Origin: Geodermatophilus amargosae
GTDB taxonomy: Bacteria > Actinomycetota > Actinomycetes > Mycobacteriales > Geodermatophilaceae
Assembly: GCF_900116515.1 (NCBI RefSeq)
Contig: NZ_FPBA01000001.1
Span: forward strand, 1 to 64,000
Length of the DNA stretch: 64,000 nt
Direction of reading: 5' to 3'
Part shown: positions 1 to 10,759 of the stretch, in pieces
How positions within the stretch are numbered: the first letter of the stretch is position 1
Layout of the letters: each line of letters starts with the position of its first letter
Position numbers and translations under genes: made by a program
The notes under the pieces: generated by a model
The model's input: only the letters and a program-made list of their open reading frames with translations
Database searches by the model: none
What the model was told of the DNA's origin: nothing

Positions 1-121
1 TGAGGTCTCTCACCGGGTCAACCGGGTAAGGCCCCCGCCCAGACCAGCGGGTTGATAGGCCGGAAGTGGAAGCACCGCAAGGTGTGGAGCTGACCGGTAC
101 TAACAGGCCGAGGGCTTGACC
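1..121 (+). rRNA. rrl: 23S ribosomal RNA, 3' end (partial)
   Basis: The window begins inside the large-subunit rRNA gene. The bases at about 80-118 include the highly conserved 3' terminal stretch with CTGACCGGTACTAACAGG followed by CCGAGGGCTTGAC, typical of actinobacterial 23S ends. The 3' boundary is approximate. A 5S gene follows about 100 bp later, as expected for the end of an rrn operon; the 5' part and the 16S gene lie outside the window. Confidence 0.95.
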
Positions 122-222
122 ACACACCTCCAGCCTGCAGGTTGGTGTCTCGCGTCCACTGTGCGGTTCTGAACGCACCAACCCCCCCGCCATTGCGGGG
201 CCCGGGGTTGTTCCGTTCACAG

Positions 223-341
223 TGTTACGGCGGCCATGGCGAGAGGGAAACGCCCGGACCCATTCCGAACCCGGAAGCTAAGCCTCTCAGCGCCGATGGT
301 ACTGCCCTGGAGACGGGGTGGGAGAGTAGGACGCCGCCGGA
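223..341 (+). rRNA. rrf: 5S ribosomal RNA
   Basis: The segment contains the conserved 5S core, including GGGAAACGCCCGG, CCCATTCCGAACCCGGAAG and CTAAGCC, and ends with GGGAGAGTAGGACGCCGCC. Its first and last bases pair (ACGGCGGC with GCCGCCGG) to form helix I. Ends are accurate to a few bases. It is the last gene of the rrn operon and is followed at once by a strong hairpin. Confidence 0.95.
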
Positions 342-352
342 CAACCATTGAC

Positions 353-386
353 AGAAGGGCCCCCACCACCCGGTGGGGGCCCTTCT
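353..386 (+). terminator. rRNA operon terminator hairpin
   Basis: A perfect 15-bp inverted repeat (arms 353-367 and 372-386) with a 4-base loop lies 12 bases after the 5S gene. The arm reads AGAAGGGCCCCCACC. The position and the very stable GC-rich stem make this the likely intrinsic terminator of the rrn operon. There is no long T-run, as is usual in high-GC actinobacteria. Confidence 0.85.
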
Positions 387-419
387 GCATTCCTGGTGGC
401 ACTGCACGCACAGACGAGC

Positions 420-453
420 CGGCCCCGGTCCCGTCAGTGCGGAACCGGGGCCG
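420..453 (-). terminator. Hairpin after the GntR-ABC operon
   Basis: A 10-bp perfect inverted repeat, CGGCCCCGGT at 420-429 and its complement at 444-453, lies about 20 bases beyond the stop codon of the leftward ABC permease gene. It is the likely terminator for that operon, which converges on the rrn terminator. Confidence 0.6.
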
Positions 454-474
454 ACGTCGTCGTGCGGGAAGTGG

Positions 475-1173
475 TCAGGGGACGACCCGGCGGAGGCCGG
501 CGTAGGACAGCCCCGCGGTGGCGAGTGCCAGGACCAGCGGGATGGCGACCGCGAGCGTCAACATCGACTGGTCCACCAGCCAGGTGCCGACGTCGCCCCA
601 GGCGCGCCGCCAGGACACCAGGATCGCCAGGCCGCCGAGCACGACGATCGAGGCAACGACCAGGCTCCACAGGCCGGTCGGACCCCACCGCTTCATCACC
701 ACGCCGATGGCCACGCCCACGAAGGCCGCGGCGAGCATCGGCGCTCCTGACACGACGACCTGCAGTGCGGCGTTACCGACGTCGAAGGAGCCGGGCGCCC
801 AGAAGTTGAGGCGTACGCCCCATCCTCCCGTGGCGTTCTCGACGGCCGTCAGGGCCGACAGGACGACGCCGTAGAGGAGGGACAGCGCGAGCGCTGCCAG
901 CGCCGTTCCCAGGTAGAAGGTGCGCCGGCTGAGGCTCATCCCCATCGCGAACGGCAGCAGCTGCGTCGCCGACTGCACGAAGACGACCAGCACGGTGATG
1001 TAGAGGGAGACCACGCCGCCGGTGATGCCGCCGCCGGGCTGGTCACTCGCGCCGGTCAGCGCCCAGATCGGCAGGTTGATGGCGAAGCTGAGCAGGGCGA
1101 TGCCCCACGGGATCCCGATCGTCAGCAGCGGGTTCATCGTGTGCAGGCGGGCCGCCGCCAGGACGCGGTTCAT
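475..1173 (-). CDS. ABC transporter permease-like membrane protein
   Basis: The 232-residue protein has about six hydrophobic segments, near residues 13-35, 50-75, 83-108, 135-157, 165-186 and 200-224, and no catalytic motif. It is the third gene of a leftward operon behind a GntR regulator and an ABC ATPase, and its ATG overlaps the ATPase stop codon (ATGA). Small six-span proteins in this position are usually the membrane half of an ABC-2-like exporter. The substrate cannot be read from the sequence; YtrA-type operons in other bacteria often respond to cell-wall-active compounds, so export or envelope-stress defence is an inference. Confidence 0.75.
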   Translation of the reverse strand: MNRVLAAARLHTMNPLLTIGIPWGIALLSFAINLPIWALTGASDQPGGGITGGVVSLYITVLVVFVQSATQLLPFAMGMSLSRRTFYLGTALAALALSLLYGVVLSALTAVENATGGWGVRLNFWAPGSFDVGNAALQVVVSGAPMLAAAFVGVAIGVVMKRWGPTGLWSLVVASIVVLGGLAILVSWRRAWGDVGTWLVDQSMLTLAVAIPLVLALATAGLSYAGLRRVVP

Positions 1174-2114
1174 CGGGTGACCTCCTCGAAGTCGGCGGAG
1201 CGGGGGTCCGGGGCCCGGTCAGGCGCCGGGGCGGCCGCGGTGTGCCTGCTGAGGGTGATCACGAGCTGCTGCAGGGGTGTCGGCTCTCCGGTCAGCCCCC
1301 TCGCCTCCAGGTCGCCGTCGTCGAGTGGACGGGAGAGCCGCACCACCGCCCTGCTGGAGCCGGCGAGCGTCTCGGTGCTGAGCATCTCGTGCTCGCGCCC
1401 CAGGGCGGCCACCCGGTCGGCCCGGCCGGTGACGGTCATCGCCGACGCGCGCAGGTCCTCGGCGTCGGAGTCGAGCAGCACCCGGCCGGCGTCGATGAGC
1501 AGGACGTGCTCGAGCAGGCCGCTGATCTCCTCGATGAGGTGCGTCGAGAGGACGATGGTCCGCGGGTTCTCGGCGTAGTCGGCGATCAGCCGGTCGTAGA
1601 ACAGTTGCCGGGCCACGGCGTCCAGGCCCAGGTAGGGCTCGTCGAACAGCGTCACCGGCGCCCGCGAGGCCAGCCCGATGGTGATGCCGACGGCGGAGAC
1701 CATGCCCCGCGAGAGCTTGTTGACCTGACGCCGCGCCGGGAGCTCGAAGTCGGCCACGAGCGAGCGGGCCAGCTCCTCGTCCCACGAGGGGAAGAGCGTG
1801 GCCGCCGCCGAGAGTGCGTCGCGCACCCGGAAGTGGTCGGGGTAGCGCTGGCCCTCCTTGACGAAGCAGATCCGCTGCAGGACGGCGTCGTTCTCGTACG
1901 GGTCGGCACCGAGCACCTGCACGCGGCCGCGGGTCGGGACCCGGTGGCCGGTGAGCAGTTGCATGAGGGTCGTCTTGCCGGCGCCGTTGCGGCCGAGCAG
2001 GCCGGTGATGCCGTCGGTCGCGAAGGAGGTGGTCACCCCGTCCAGGGCGGTGTGCTCCCGGTAGCGCATCGTCACGTCGGTGACGGTGGCCGCGGCGTCG
2101 GGGATGGCGTTCAT
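1170..2114 (-). CDS. ABC transporter ATP-binding protein
   Basis: This 314-residue cytoplasmic ATPase powers the adjacent membrane protein. It shows Walker A GRNGAGKT (about 41-48), an ABC signature LSRGM (134-138), Walker B VTLFDEP (154-160) and an H-loop histidine near 192. The signature is LSRGM rather than LSGGQ, a variant common in ABC-2 exporters controlled by GntR/YtrA regulators. I chose the ATG at 2114 because it overlaps the regulator stop codon by 4 bases. The reading frame is open further upstream, but that stretch is only the regulator gene read in another frame. A C-terminal extension of about 90 residues follows the nucleotide-binding domain. Confidence 0.9.
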   Translation of the reverse strand: MNAIPDAAATVTDVTMRYREHTALDGVTTSFATDGITGLLGRNGAGKTTLMQLLTGHRVPTRGRVQVLGADPYENDAVLQRICFVKEGQRYPDHFRVRDALSAAATLFPSWDEELARSLVADFELPARRQVNKLSRGMVSAVGITIGLASRAPVTLFDEPYLGLDAVARQLFYDRLIADYAENPRTIVLSTHLIEEISGLLEHVLLIDAGRVLLDSDAEDLRASAMTVTGRADRVAALGREHEMLSTETLAGSSRAVVRLSRPLDDGDLEARGLTGEPTPLQQLVITLSRHTAAAPAPDRAPDPRSADFEEVTR

Positions 2115-2473
2115 CGCTCGTCCTCCCAGCGGTCGATCATCGTGGCCAGCTCGCGGGTGGAGATGCCGAGCTTCTGGGCCTCGGTCATCAGGGGACGGAC
2201 GTACTGGTCGGCGAACTCGCTGCGACGACGTTTGAGCAGCTGCTCGCGGGCGCCCGTGGTGACGAACATCCCGACTCCTCGTCTCTTGTAGAGGACCCCG
2301 TCGGCCACCAGCTGGTTGAGCCCCTTGGCTGCGGTGGCGGGGTTGATGCGGTGGAAGGCGCTGAGCTCGTTGGACGAGGGCGCCTGGCTCTCCTCGTCGA
2401 GGGAGCCGTCGACGATCGCGTTCTCGATCTGCGCGGCGATCTGCCGAAAGATCGGGCCCGAGTCCTCGTTCAC
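2111..2473 (-). CDS. GntR family (YtrA-type) transcriptional regulator
   Basis: The 120-residue protein has an N-terminal GntR winged helix-turn-helix (about residues 5-75, with the typical IFRQIAAQIENAI start and ATAAKGLNQLVADGV recognition region). The C-terminal part is short and helical rather than a large ligand domain. That architecture is the YtrA subfamily, which represses its own ABC-transporter operon. It is the first gene of the operon. A perfect 10-bp-arm inverted repeat 40 bases upstream of its start is the likely operator. The effector is unknown. Confidence 0.88.
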   Translation of the reverse strand: MNEDSGPIFRQIAAQIENAIVDGSLDEESQAPSSNELSAFHRINPATAAKGLNQLVADGVLYKRRGVGMFVTTGAREQLLKRRRSEFADQYVRPLMTEAQKLGISTRELATMIDRWEDER

Positions 2474-2512
2474 GGGAGGCGCCGGCCGCCGCCAGGGTCG
2501 TCGCGGTCCCTG

Positions 2513-2536
2513 GGTTCATTACTCATGTAATGAACC
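2513..2536. promoter_or_regulatory. Candidate operator of the GntR/YtrA regulator
   Basis: Arms GGTTCATTAC (2513-2522) and GTAATGAACC (2527-2536) form a perfect inverted repeat with a 4-base spacer. It is strikingly AT-rich for this genome and sits in the divergent space between the GntR gene (start 2473) and the epoxide hydrolase gene (start about 2583). The symmetry and position fit autoregulation, and it could also affect the divergent gene. Binding is inferred, not shown. Confidence 0.7.
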
Positions 2537-2582
2537 GTAGAACCGGCTCGTGCGAGACGTCAAGCGCCGATACGGTCGGGCC

Positions 2583-3713
2583 GTGGACGACGTCGTCAGC
2601 CCCTTCACCGTCGACGTGCCGCCGGCCGCGGTCACCGACCTGCGCCGCCGGCTGCACGACACCCGCTGGTCGGACCCGCCCACGGTGGACGACTGGTCGC
2701 AGGGAGTGCCGCCCGGCGTGCTGCAGGAGGTCTGCCGCTACTGGGCCGACGAGTACGACTGGCCGGCGCGGCAGGCGCGGGTCAACGCCTTCCCGCAGGT
2801 GGTCACGGAGATCGACGGGCTGCCGGTGCACGCCCTGCACGTCCGCTCGCCGCACGAGGGTGCACTGCCGCTGGTGCTCACCCACGGCTGGCCCGGCTCG
2901 GTGCTGGAGTTCCTCGAGGTCGTCGGCCCGCTCACCGACCCGGAGGACCCGCGGGACGCCTTCCACCTCGTCGTCCCCTCCCTGCCCGGCTACGGGTGGA
3001 GTGGCAGGCCGACCGTGCCCGGCTGGGGGCCAGGTCGGACCGCGGACGCCTGGGTGGAGCTCGTGCGCCGGCTCGGGTACGGGCGCTTCGGCGCGCAGGG
3101 CGGGGACATCGGGTCGTTCGTCTCGGCCAACCTCGGCGCGCGGCACCCCGACCGGGTGGTCGGCGTGCACCTCAACATGGTCGTCACCGAGCCGCCCGAG
3201 GGACAGACGGACTTCGACGAGCGCGAGCAGCGCGCCCTCGACCGGATGCGGGCGTTCCGGACCGACGGCTCGGCCTACAGCCACCAGCACCGCACCCGGC
3301 CGCAGACCCTCGGCTACGGACTCACCGACTCCCCGGCCGGGCAGTGCGCGTGGATCCTCGAGAAGTTCCACGCCTGGACCGACAGCGGCGGCGACCCGGT
3401 CGGCACGCTCGGCATCGACCGGCTGCTCGACCACGTCTCGGTTTACTGGTTCACGGGGACGGCGACGTCGTCGGCCCGGATGTACTGGGAGATGGCGCGG
3501 GCGCCGGAGGAGCGGACGCCGCGGGTGGACGTGCCCACCGGCGTCTCGATGTTCCCCGGGGAGATCTTCGTGCCCCCGCGCGCCTGGGCGGAGCGGCAGC
3601 TGACCGACATCCGCCTGTGGCACGAGCACGAGAGCGGCGGCCACTTCGCGGCGATGGAGCGGCCGCAGGAGCTGCTGGCCGACGTCCGGGAGTTCTTCCG
3701 CCCGCTCAGGTAA
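2583..3713 (+). CDS. Epoxide hydrolase, alpha/beta-hydrolase fold with EHN domain
   Basis: The 376-residue protein opens epoxides by adding water. The N-terminal epoxide-hydrolase domain covers about residues 8-110. The oxyanion motif HGWPGS is at 101-106, the nucleophile aspartate lies in GGDIGS (Asp about 175), and the catalytic histidine is in [10 protein letters not shown] (about 354). I chose the GTG at 2583 because the EHN homology begins just after it; a GTG at 2550 would add 11 residues. No strong ribosome site precedes either, so the mRNA may be nearly leaderless. It is divergent from the GntR operon. The natural substrate is not evident. Confidence 0.85.
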   Translation: MDDVVSPFTVDVPPAAVTDLRRRLHDTRWSDPPTVDDWSQGVPPGVLQEVCRYWADEYDWPARQARVNAFPQVVTEIDGLPVHALHVRSPHEGALPLVLTHGWPGSVLEFLEVVGPLTDPEDPRDAFHLVVPSLPGYGWSGRPTVPGWGPGRTADAWVELVRRLGYGRFGAQGGDIGSFVSANLGARHPDRVVGVHLNMVVTEPPEGQTDFDEREQRALDRMRAFRTDGSAYSHQHRTRPQTLGYGLTDSPAGQCAWILEKFHAWTDSGGDPVGTLGIDRLLDHVSVYWFTGTATSSARMYWEMARAPEERTPRVDVPTGVSMFPGEIFVPPRAWAERQLTDIRLWHEHESGGHFAAMERPQELLADVREFFRPLR

Positions 3714-3772
3714 CGGCCGCGACACATGCGGCGGTTAGCGTCCGGGCTCGGCCGACCCCCGGAGGACCCCGC

Positions 3773-4075
3773 GTGCACCTCACCCCGCACGAGCAGGAGC
3801 GCCTGCTGCTCTCCTACGCCGCAGAGCTCGCCCGCCGGCGGCGCGCGCGGGGGCTGCGGCTGAACCTGCCGGAGGCGACGGCGATCGTCACCGACCACGT
3901 GCTGGAGGGCGCCCGCGACGGCGTCCTGGTGGCCGAGCTCATGCAGTCCGGGCGCACGGTCCTCACCCGCGACGACGTCATGGACGGTGTCCCCGAGCTG
4001 CTGGAGGAGGTGCAGGTGGAGGCGACCTTCCCGGACGGGACCAAGCTGGTGACCGTCCACCACCCCATCCCGTGA
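3773..4075 (+). CDS. ureA: Urease subunit gamma
   Basis: The 100-residue small structural subunit of nickel urease, which hydrolyses urea to ammonia and carbamate. It begins [22 protein letters not shown] and ends with the conserved segment [15 protein letters not shown], matching the usual gamma length of about 100. The GTG start has a GGAGGA ribosome site six bases upstream. It is the first gene of ureABCFGD, and its stop codon overlaps the ureB start (GTGA). Confidence 0.97.
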   Translation: MHLTPHEQERLLLSYAAELARRRRARGLRLNLPEATAIVTDHVLEGARDGVLVAELMQSGRTVLTRDDVMDGVPELLEEVQVEATFPDGTKLVTVHHPIP

Positions 4076-4454
4076 TCCCCGGGGAGGTCTTCCCGGCCGA
4101 CGGTGTCGTCGAGACCCTCGAGGGCGCGCCGCGGATCGAGCTCGAGGTGACCAACACCGGAGACCGCCCGGTCCAGGTCGGCTCGCACTTCCACTTCGCC
4201 CAGACCAACCGGGCGCTCGCCTTCGACCGGGGTGCGGCGCACGGGCACCGGCTCGACATCGCCGCCGGCACCGCCGTCCGCTTCGAGCCGGGCATCACCC
4301 GCACCGTGACCCTCGTGCCGCTGGGCGGCGCGCGCGTCGTCCCCGGCCTGACGACAGCCCCGGGAGCATCGCAGCGAGGAACGAGCGAGGAGCGGACCGG
4401 GGCGCGCCGTCAGGCCCGTGGAGAGAGCTCGACCGCAGAGGGAGGGCTCGGCTG

Positions 4455-4455
<1 letters not shown>
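4072..4455 (+). CDS. ureB: Urease subunit beta with unusual C-terminal tail
   Basis: Residues 1-93 are a normal urease beta subunit: [10 protein letters not shown] at the start, then [17 protein letters not shown] and [17 protein letters not shown]. The family normally ends near residue 100. Here about 34 extra residues follow, rich in Gly, Ser, Arg and Glu and without recognisable homology. They are encoded by DNA that holds a 9-bp inverted repeat (4345-4353 with 4408-4416). The tail looks like an in-frame insertion of repeat-type DNA. The stop codon overlaps the ureC ATG (TGATG). Confidence 0.95.
4345..4416. repeat. Inverted repeat inside the 3' end of ureB
   Basis: GGCCTGACG at 4345-4353 is matched by its exact complement at 4408-4416. 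The inner sequence holds a purine-rich direct repetition (GCGAGGA then GCGAGGAGCGG) and a CCCCGG/CCGGGG pair. It encodes the non-conserved tail of UreB. It may be a repeat-element insertion tolerated in frame. Confidence 0.5.
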
Positions 4456-6175
<1,720 letters not shown>

Positions 6176-6176
<1 letters not shown>

Positions 6177-6826
6177 TGACGGCGGCGCTGCTGACGCTGG
6201 CCGACTCGCGGCTGCCGGCCGGGGGGCACACGCACTCCGGCGGGGTGGAGCAGGCGATCGCGGCCGGGCTGGTGCACGACCCGTCGTCGCTGGCGGGGTT
6301 CCTGCTGCGCCGGCTCACGACCTCCGGGGCGGTCGCTGCCGGCCTGGCGGCCGCCGCGTGCGGAGGTGGTGACCCGGCCGGTCTGGACGACGAGGCGGAC
6401 GCCCGGACGCCGTCACCGGCCGTGCGGGCGGCCTCCCGGCAGCAGGGGCGCGGGCTGGTGCGGGTGGGCCGCCGGGCCTGGGCCTCGCCGCTGTGGGACG
6501 CGCTGCCGCGCGCGCCGCACCACCCGGTCGCGCTGGGCGTCGCCGCGGCCGCCGGCGGCCTGACGCCCCGGGACGCCGCCGCGGCCGCCGCCTACCTGTC
6601 GGTCAGCGGCCCGGCGACGGCGGCCCAGCGGCTGCTGGCCATGGACCCGCTCACCGTCGCCGCCGTCACCGCACGCCTGGCCCCCGAGATCGACGCCGTC
6701 GCGGATGCCGCGAGTGGCAGAAATGGCCATGTCTGCCACCGGGACCTGCCGGCCGACAGCGACCCGCTCCTCGACCTCCTCGCCGAGGTGCACGCCGCAC
6801 GCAGAGACCGCTTCTTCGCCTCATGA
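6176..6826 (+). CDS. ureF: Urease accessory protein UreF
   Basis: The 216-residue chaperone works with UreG and UreD to load nickel into urease. It has the family start LTLADSRLPAGGHTHSGGVEQAI and the typical end HAARRDRFFAS. Between them, at about residues 180-188, is a short non-conserved stretch, SGRNGHVCH, encoded by a 26-bp palindrome (6714-6739). The same palindrome family occurs between genes at 10760-10787. The insertion keeps the frame, so the protein is probably still functional. The ATG overlaps the ureC stop codon. Confidence 0.93.
6714..6739. repeat. Palindromic element inserted in ureF
   Basis: The 26 bases have arms GTGGCAGA and TCTGCCAC around a palindromic centre, ATGGCCAT. 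Twenty-one of 26 positions match the intergenic element at 10760-10787. Several differences keep the base pairing (T-A replaced by C-G), which suggests selection on, or common descent of, the hairpin. It lies in frame in the C-terminal third of ureF. Confidence 0.65.
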
Positions 6827-6844
6827 CCGTCACCGGGAGTCCCC

Positions 6845-7522
6845 ATGCCGCCTGACCACAACCTCGACGACTACGTGGACCCGTACGAGCACGGGCACCG
6901 GCACGGCGGGCCGCTGCGCGTGGGCCTCGGCGGTCCCGTCGGCTCGGGTAAGACCGCCCTGGCCGCGGCGCTGTGCCGCACGCTCGGCAGCGAGTACGAC
7001 CTCGCGGTCGTCACCAACGACATCTACACGACCGAGGACGCCGACTTCCTGCGCCGCAACGCCGTCCTCCCCGACGACCGGATCGAGGCGGTGCAGACCG
7101 GCTGCTGCCCGCACACCGCCATCCGCGACGACATCACCGCCAACCTCGACGCCGTCGAGCTGCTCGAGACGCGCCACCCCGGCCTGGAGCTGGTGTTCGT
7201 CGAGTCCGGCGGGGACAACCTGACGGCGAGCTTCAGCTACGGGCTGGTCGACGTCCAGGTGTTCGTCGTCGACGTCGCCGGCGGGGACAAGGTGCCGCGC
7301 AAGGGCGGCCCCGGCGTCACCACGTCGGACCTGCTGGTGGTGAACAAGATCGACCTCGCCCCGCTGGTCGGCGCCGACCTCGACGTCATGCGGCGCGACT
7401 CGGCGGCGGTCCGCGGGGAGAAGCCGACGCTGCTCATCTCGCTGCGGGAGGACCCGGCCGCCACTGCAGTGGCCGCGTGGGTGCGGGAGCAGGTGCGCGC
7501 CCGCGCGCTGCAGCAGGCGTGA
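6845..7522 (+). CDS. ureG: Urease accessory GTPase UreG
   Basis: The 225-residue GTPase drives nickel insertion. The P-loop GPVGSGKT is at about 30-37. The family motifs [27 protein letters not shown] and ESGGDNL and the nucleotide-base motif NKIDL are all present. The N-terminus is moderately His-rich ([18 protein letters not shown]). That might help hold nickel, as no ureE metallochaperone gene is found here. A GGGAG site lies upstream of the ATG. The stop overlaps the ureD GTG by 4 bases. Confidence 0.97.
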   Translation: MPPDHNLDDYVDPYEHGHRHGGPLRVGLGGPVGSGKTALAAALCRTLGSEYDLAVVTNDIYTTEDADFLRRNAVLPDDRIEAVQTGCCPHTAIRDDITANLDAVELLETRHPGLELVFVESGGDNLTASFSYGLVDVQVFVVDVAGGDKVPRKGGPGVTTSDLLVVNKIDLAPLVGADLDVMRRDSAAVRGEKPTLLISLREDPAATAVAAWVREQVRARALQQA

Positions 7523-8202
7523 TCACCCGGGTCGAGGTCGTCGCGCGGCGGGGCCCCGGCGGGCGCACGGTGCTGCCGGTGGTCCGCGCGAGCGGGCAGC
7601 TGGCGGTGCGGCGCACCGGCCCGGCGTCGGTGCACCTGGTCGCGACGGCGTTCGGCCCGCTGGGCGGCGACGACGCGGAGATCCGGCTGGTGGTCGAGGA
7701 GGGCGCCACGCTGGCGGTGCGCACCGTGGCCGCCGCCGTGGCGCTGCCCGCCCGCGACGGCGACCGGCCGTCGGTGCAGCGGGTCGCCGCCGAGGTGGCC
7801 GGCGCGCTGGACCTGCGGGCGGAGCCCACCGTCGTCGCGCGAGGCGCGCACCACCGGGCGGAGCTCTCGGCGACGCTCGCGCCCGGCGCCGTCCTCACCG
7901 CGCGCGAGCAGGTGCTGCTCGGCCGCACCGGCGAGGAGCCCGGGCGCTGGACCGGCACGACGCGGGTGGTCGTCGACGGACGTCCGCTGCTGCACACGAC
8001 CGTCGGCCTCGGCCCCGGGGCGCCGGCCTGGCTGCCGCCGGTGGCGCCGCGTGCCTACGCGTCCACCGTGCACGTCGGGCAGGCTGCGGGGGTGCTGACC
8101 GGGGACGACGCCGTCCGCCTGCCGCTGGAGGACGGGTGGGTGGCCACTGCGTGGGGCGCCGAGCTGCACCGGGTCGTGCGGGCGGCGGAGGCGGTGGCGT
8201 GA
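7519..8202 (+). CDS. ureD: Urease accessory protein UreD
   Basis: The 227-residue protein is the urease-docking chaperone of the UreDFG complex. It is poorly conserved, as UreD proteins are. The block structure ([19 protein letters not shown], followed by the [17 protein letters not shown] region) and its position directly after ureG support the call. It is somewhat shorter than the usual 260-280 residues. The GTG start overlaps the ureG stop and its own stop overlaps the GTG of the allantoinase gene, so the urease and allantoin genes are translationally coupled. Confidence 0.9.
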   Translation: MITRVEVVARRGPGGRTVLPVVRASGQLAVRRTGPASVHLVATAFGPLGGDDAEIRLVVEEGATLAVRTVAAAVALPARDGDRPSVQRVAAEVAGALDLRAEPTVVARGAHHRAELSATLAPGAVLTAREQVLLGRTGEEPGRWTGTTRVVVDGRPLLHTTVGLGPGAPAWLPPVAPRAYASTVHVGQAAGVLTGDDAVRLPLEDGWVATAWGAELHRVVRAAEAVA

Positions 8203-9512
8203 GCCTCGTCGTCCGCGCCCGGCGGGTGGTGCTGCCCGACGGCGAGCGCGCGGCCGCCGTGCACACCGCAGGCGGCGTGGTCACCGCGGTCACCGGCTTC
8301 GACGACGTCCCCGCCGGCGCGGTCACCCTCGCCGACGACGAGGTGCTGCTGCCCGGCCTGGTCGACAGCCACGTGCACGTCAACGAGCCCGGCCGCACCG
8401 AGTGGGAGGGCTTCGCCACCGCCACCCGCGCCGCGGCCGCCGGGGGCGTCACCACGATCGTGGACATGCCGCTGAACTCGGTGCCGGCGACCACCACGGT
8501 CGAGGCGCTGCGGGTGAAGCGGGAGGTCGCCGCCGGGCAGATCGCCGTCGACGTGGCGTTCTGGGGCGGCGCCGTGCCGGGGAACGCCGGCGAGCTGCGG
8601 GCGATGCACGAGGCCGGCGTCGTCGGGTTCAAGTGCTTCCTGCTCGACTCCGGCGTCCCGGAGTTCCCGCCGCTGGACGACGCCGGGCTGCGCGCGGCGC
8701 TGGCCGAGTTGGCGACGTTCGACGGGCTGCTCATCGCGCACGCCGAGGACGAGGCGGTGATCGCGGCGGCGCCGGAGCCCGCGGGCGCGAGCTACGCGGC
8801 GTTCCTCACCTCCCGGCCCCCCGCGGCCGAGGAGACGGCGATCGGCCGGCTGGTGGCCGCCACCCGGGACACCGGTGCGCGCAGCCACGTCGTCCACCTG
8901 GCCGACGGCGACGCGCTGCCGCTGCTGCGGGCCGCGCGGGCGTCCGGCGTGCGGGTCACCGTGGAGACCTGCCCGCACTACCTGACCTTCGCCGCCGAGG
9001 ACGTCCCCGACGGCGACACCGCGTACAAGTGCTGTCCGCCGATCCGGGAGTCGTCTCACCGGGAGGCGCTGTGGGGCGCGCTGACGGCCGGGGACGTCGA
9101 CCTGGTCGTCAGCGACCACTCGCCGTGCACGCCGGAGCTCAAGCGGCTCGACGTCGGCGACTTCGGGCTGGCGTGGGGCGGGATCGCCGGGCTGCAGGTG
9201 GCGCTCCCGGCGGTGTGGACCGGCGCGCGCGCCCGCGGGGTGCCGTTGTCGCAGGTGGTGTGCTGGATGTCGGCGGCGCCGGCGCGGCTCGCCGGGCTGC
9301 CGGGGAAGGGCGCGATCGTCGTGGGGAGGGACGCCGACCTGGTGGCCTTCGCGCCCGACGAGCCGTTCACCGTGGGCCGGCTCGAGCACCGCAACCCGGT
9401 GACGCCCTACGCCGGACGCGAGCTCACCGGCGTCGTCCGCCGGACCTGGCTGCGCGGGCGGGAGGCCGACGGCAGCCCCCTCGGCAGGCTGCTCGACCGA
9501 GGGGACCGCTGA
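8199..9512 (+). CDS. allB: Allantoinase
   Basis: The 437-residue cyclic amidohydrolase converts allantoin to allantoate. The metal-binding HxH is His58/His60 in [10 protein letters not shown], the probable carbamylated lysine is Lys145 in VGFKCFL, and later metal ligands lie in HAEDE, CPHYL and VSDHSPC. The [11 protein letters not shown] and PPIRE motifs fit allantoinase rather than dihydroorotase or hydantoinase. The GTG start overlaps the ureD stop (GTGA), making it the seventh gene of the urease operon. The urea released later from allantoate feeds the linked urease. Confidence 0.93.
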   Translation: MSLVVRARRVVLPDGERAAAVHTAGGVVTAVTGFDDVPAGAVTLADDEVLLPGLVDSHVHVNEPGRTEWEGFATATRAAAAGGVTTIVDMPLNSVPATTTVEALRVKREVAAGQIAVDVAFWGGAVPGNAGELRAMHEAGVVGFKCFLLDSGVPEFPPLDDAGLRAALAELATFDGLLIAHAEDEAVIAAAPEPAGASYAAFLTSRPPAAEETAIGRLVAATRDTGARSHVVHLADGDALPLLRAARASGVRVTVETCPHYLTFAAEDVPDGDTAYKCCPPIRESSHREALWGALTAGDVDLVVSDHSPCTPELKRLDVGDFGLAWGGIAGLQVALPAVWTGARARGVPLSQVVCWMSAAPARLAGLPGKGAIVVGRDADLVAFAPDEPFTVGRLEHRNPVTPYAGRELTGVVRRTWLRGREADGSPLGRLLDRGDR

Positions 9513-9514
9513 CG

Positions 9515-9676
9515 TCAGCTGCGCTGCTCGCCCTCTTCGCGGGCGGCCTCGTCCATGATCTTGGGGTCGTCGGTGGAGCCCCCGGCGGGGTCGGCGTTGC
9601 CCAGCGCGGTCTCGGCGGGCATCTGCCGGACGTGCTCGCGGGCGCGCTCGCGCAGGTCGTCGGTCGGTTCGGACAC
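9515..9676 (-). CDS. Small acidic hypothetical protein (53 aa)
   Basis: A short leftward gene sits between allB and the allantoicase gene. The GTG at 9676 has an excellent GGAGGA site five bases upstream, and the 53 residues are hydrophilic and charged (MSEPTDDLRERAREHVRQMP at the start, KIMDEAAREEGEQRS near the end). No domain is recognised. The predicted protein is mostly disordered or helical, like many small actinobacterial proteins of unknown role. It is opposite in strand to both neighbours and may share control with the divergent allantoicase gene. Confidence 0.6.
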   Translation of the reverse strand: MSEPTDDLRERAREHVRQMPAETALGNADPAGGSTDDPKIMDEAAREEGEQRS

Positions 9677-9759
9677 GGGTCCTCCTCGGGTTCTGGCGGT
9701 ACGCGGGCCCCCTACCCCCGCCGTGCGAGAGTGACCCCCGCCGATCCGCGGAGGAAGCC

Positions 9760-10749
9760 GTGACCGACCCGTTCGACCTGCCCGACCTCGCCGTGCGCAC
9801 CCAGGGCGGTGCCGTGGTCGCCGCCGACGACGAGTTCTTCGCCGGCAAGGAGAACCTGGTCCTGCCCGGGCCCGCGCGGGCGCGGGACGACTTCGGTGCC
9901 CGCGGCAAGGAGTACGACGGCTGGGAGACCCGCCGCCGGCGCGAGCCGGGCACCGACCGGGCGGTCGTGCGGCTCGGGATGCCGGGGATCGTGCACGCCG
10001 TCGTCGTCGACACCGCGTTCTTCCTCGGCAACTACCCGCCGCACGCCTCCCTCGAGGGGGCCGCGGTGGAGGGGCACCCGCCCCCGTCCGCGCTGGCCGA
10101 CGCCGACTGGGTGCCGCTGCTGCCGCTGTCGGACCTCGCCGGCGGCACGGCGAACCGCTTCGTCGTCGAGCCGGGACCGCGGGTCACGCACGTGCGGCTG
10201 TCGATCCACCCCGACGGCGGCGTGGCCCGGCTGCGGGTGCACGGGGAGGTCGTGCCCGACCCGCGGCTGCTCGACGCCGGCCCCTGCGACCTCGCGGCGC
10301 TGGAGAACGGCGGGCGCATCACCGGCGTGAGCAACGCCTTCTACGGCAGCCCGCACCAGCTCATCGGCCGCGGCGAGGCCCGCTCGATGGGCGAGGGTTG
10401 GGAGAACGCCCGCCGGCGCGACGACGGCAACGACTGGGTCGACGTGGCCCTGGCCTGCGAGGGCACCGTGACCCTCGCCGAGCTCGACACCTCGTGGTTC
10501 CTCGGCAACGCGCCGGGCTCGGCGGCGCTCACCGGCACCACCGCCGACGGGCGAGAGGTGGCGCTGCTGCCGCGCACGCCGCTGCAGCCCGACACCCGTC
10601 ACCGCTTCGTGCTCCCCGGCGACACCGGCGTCGCCCGTGTGCGCATGGACGTCTTCCCCGACGGCGGCATGGCCCGGCTGCGGCTGTGGGGCCGCCCCAC
10701 CGACGCCGGGCGCGCCGCCCTGTACCGCCGCTGGTCCGGGGCGCTCTGA
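9760..10749 (+). CDS. alc: Allantoicase
   Basis: The 329-residue enzyme splits allantoate into ureidoglycolate and urea. It consists of two similar beta-sandwich halves. Each has the pattern G(x)GWE(T/N)xRRR (about residues 47-55 and 210-220), a T(A/S)(F/W)FLGN motif and a later conserved (H/A)VR(L/M)xxxPDGGxARLR motif. The GTG start has a GGAGGA site upstream. Together with allantoinase and urease it completes allantoin-to-ammonia salvage; no ureidoglycolate lyase gene is visible nearby. Confidence 0.93.
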   Translation: MTDPFDLPDLAVRTQGGAVVAADDEFFAGKENLVLPGPARARDDFGARGKEYDGWETRRRREPGTDRAVVRLGMPGIVHAVVVDTAFFLGNYPPHASLEGAAVEGHPPPSALADADWVPLLPLSDLAGGTANRFVVEPGPRVTHVRLSIHPDGGVARLRVHGEVVPDPRLLDAGPCDLAALENGGRITGVSNAFYGSPHQLIGRGEARSMGEGWENARRRDDGNDWVDVALACEGTVTLAELDTSWFLGNAPGSAALTGTTADGREVALLPRTPLQPDTRHRFVLPGDTGVARVRMDVFPDGGMARLRLWGRPTDAGRAALYRRWSGAL

Positions 10750-10759
10750 GCCTCCCCGT

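Noticed and set aside
1-475. Possible tRNA genes after the rRNA operon
   Set aside because: No cloverleaf-like sequence was seen between the 5S gene and the next gene, only two hairpins.
142-505. Short open frames across the 23S-5S region
   Set aside because: They overlap rRNA genes and the operon terminator and cannot be real proteins.
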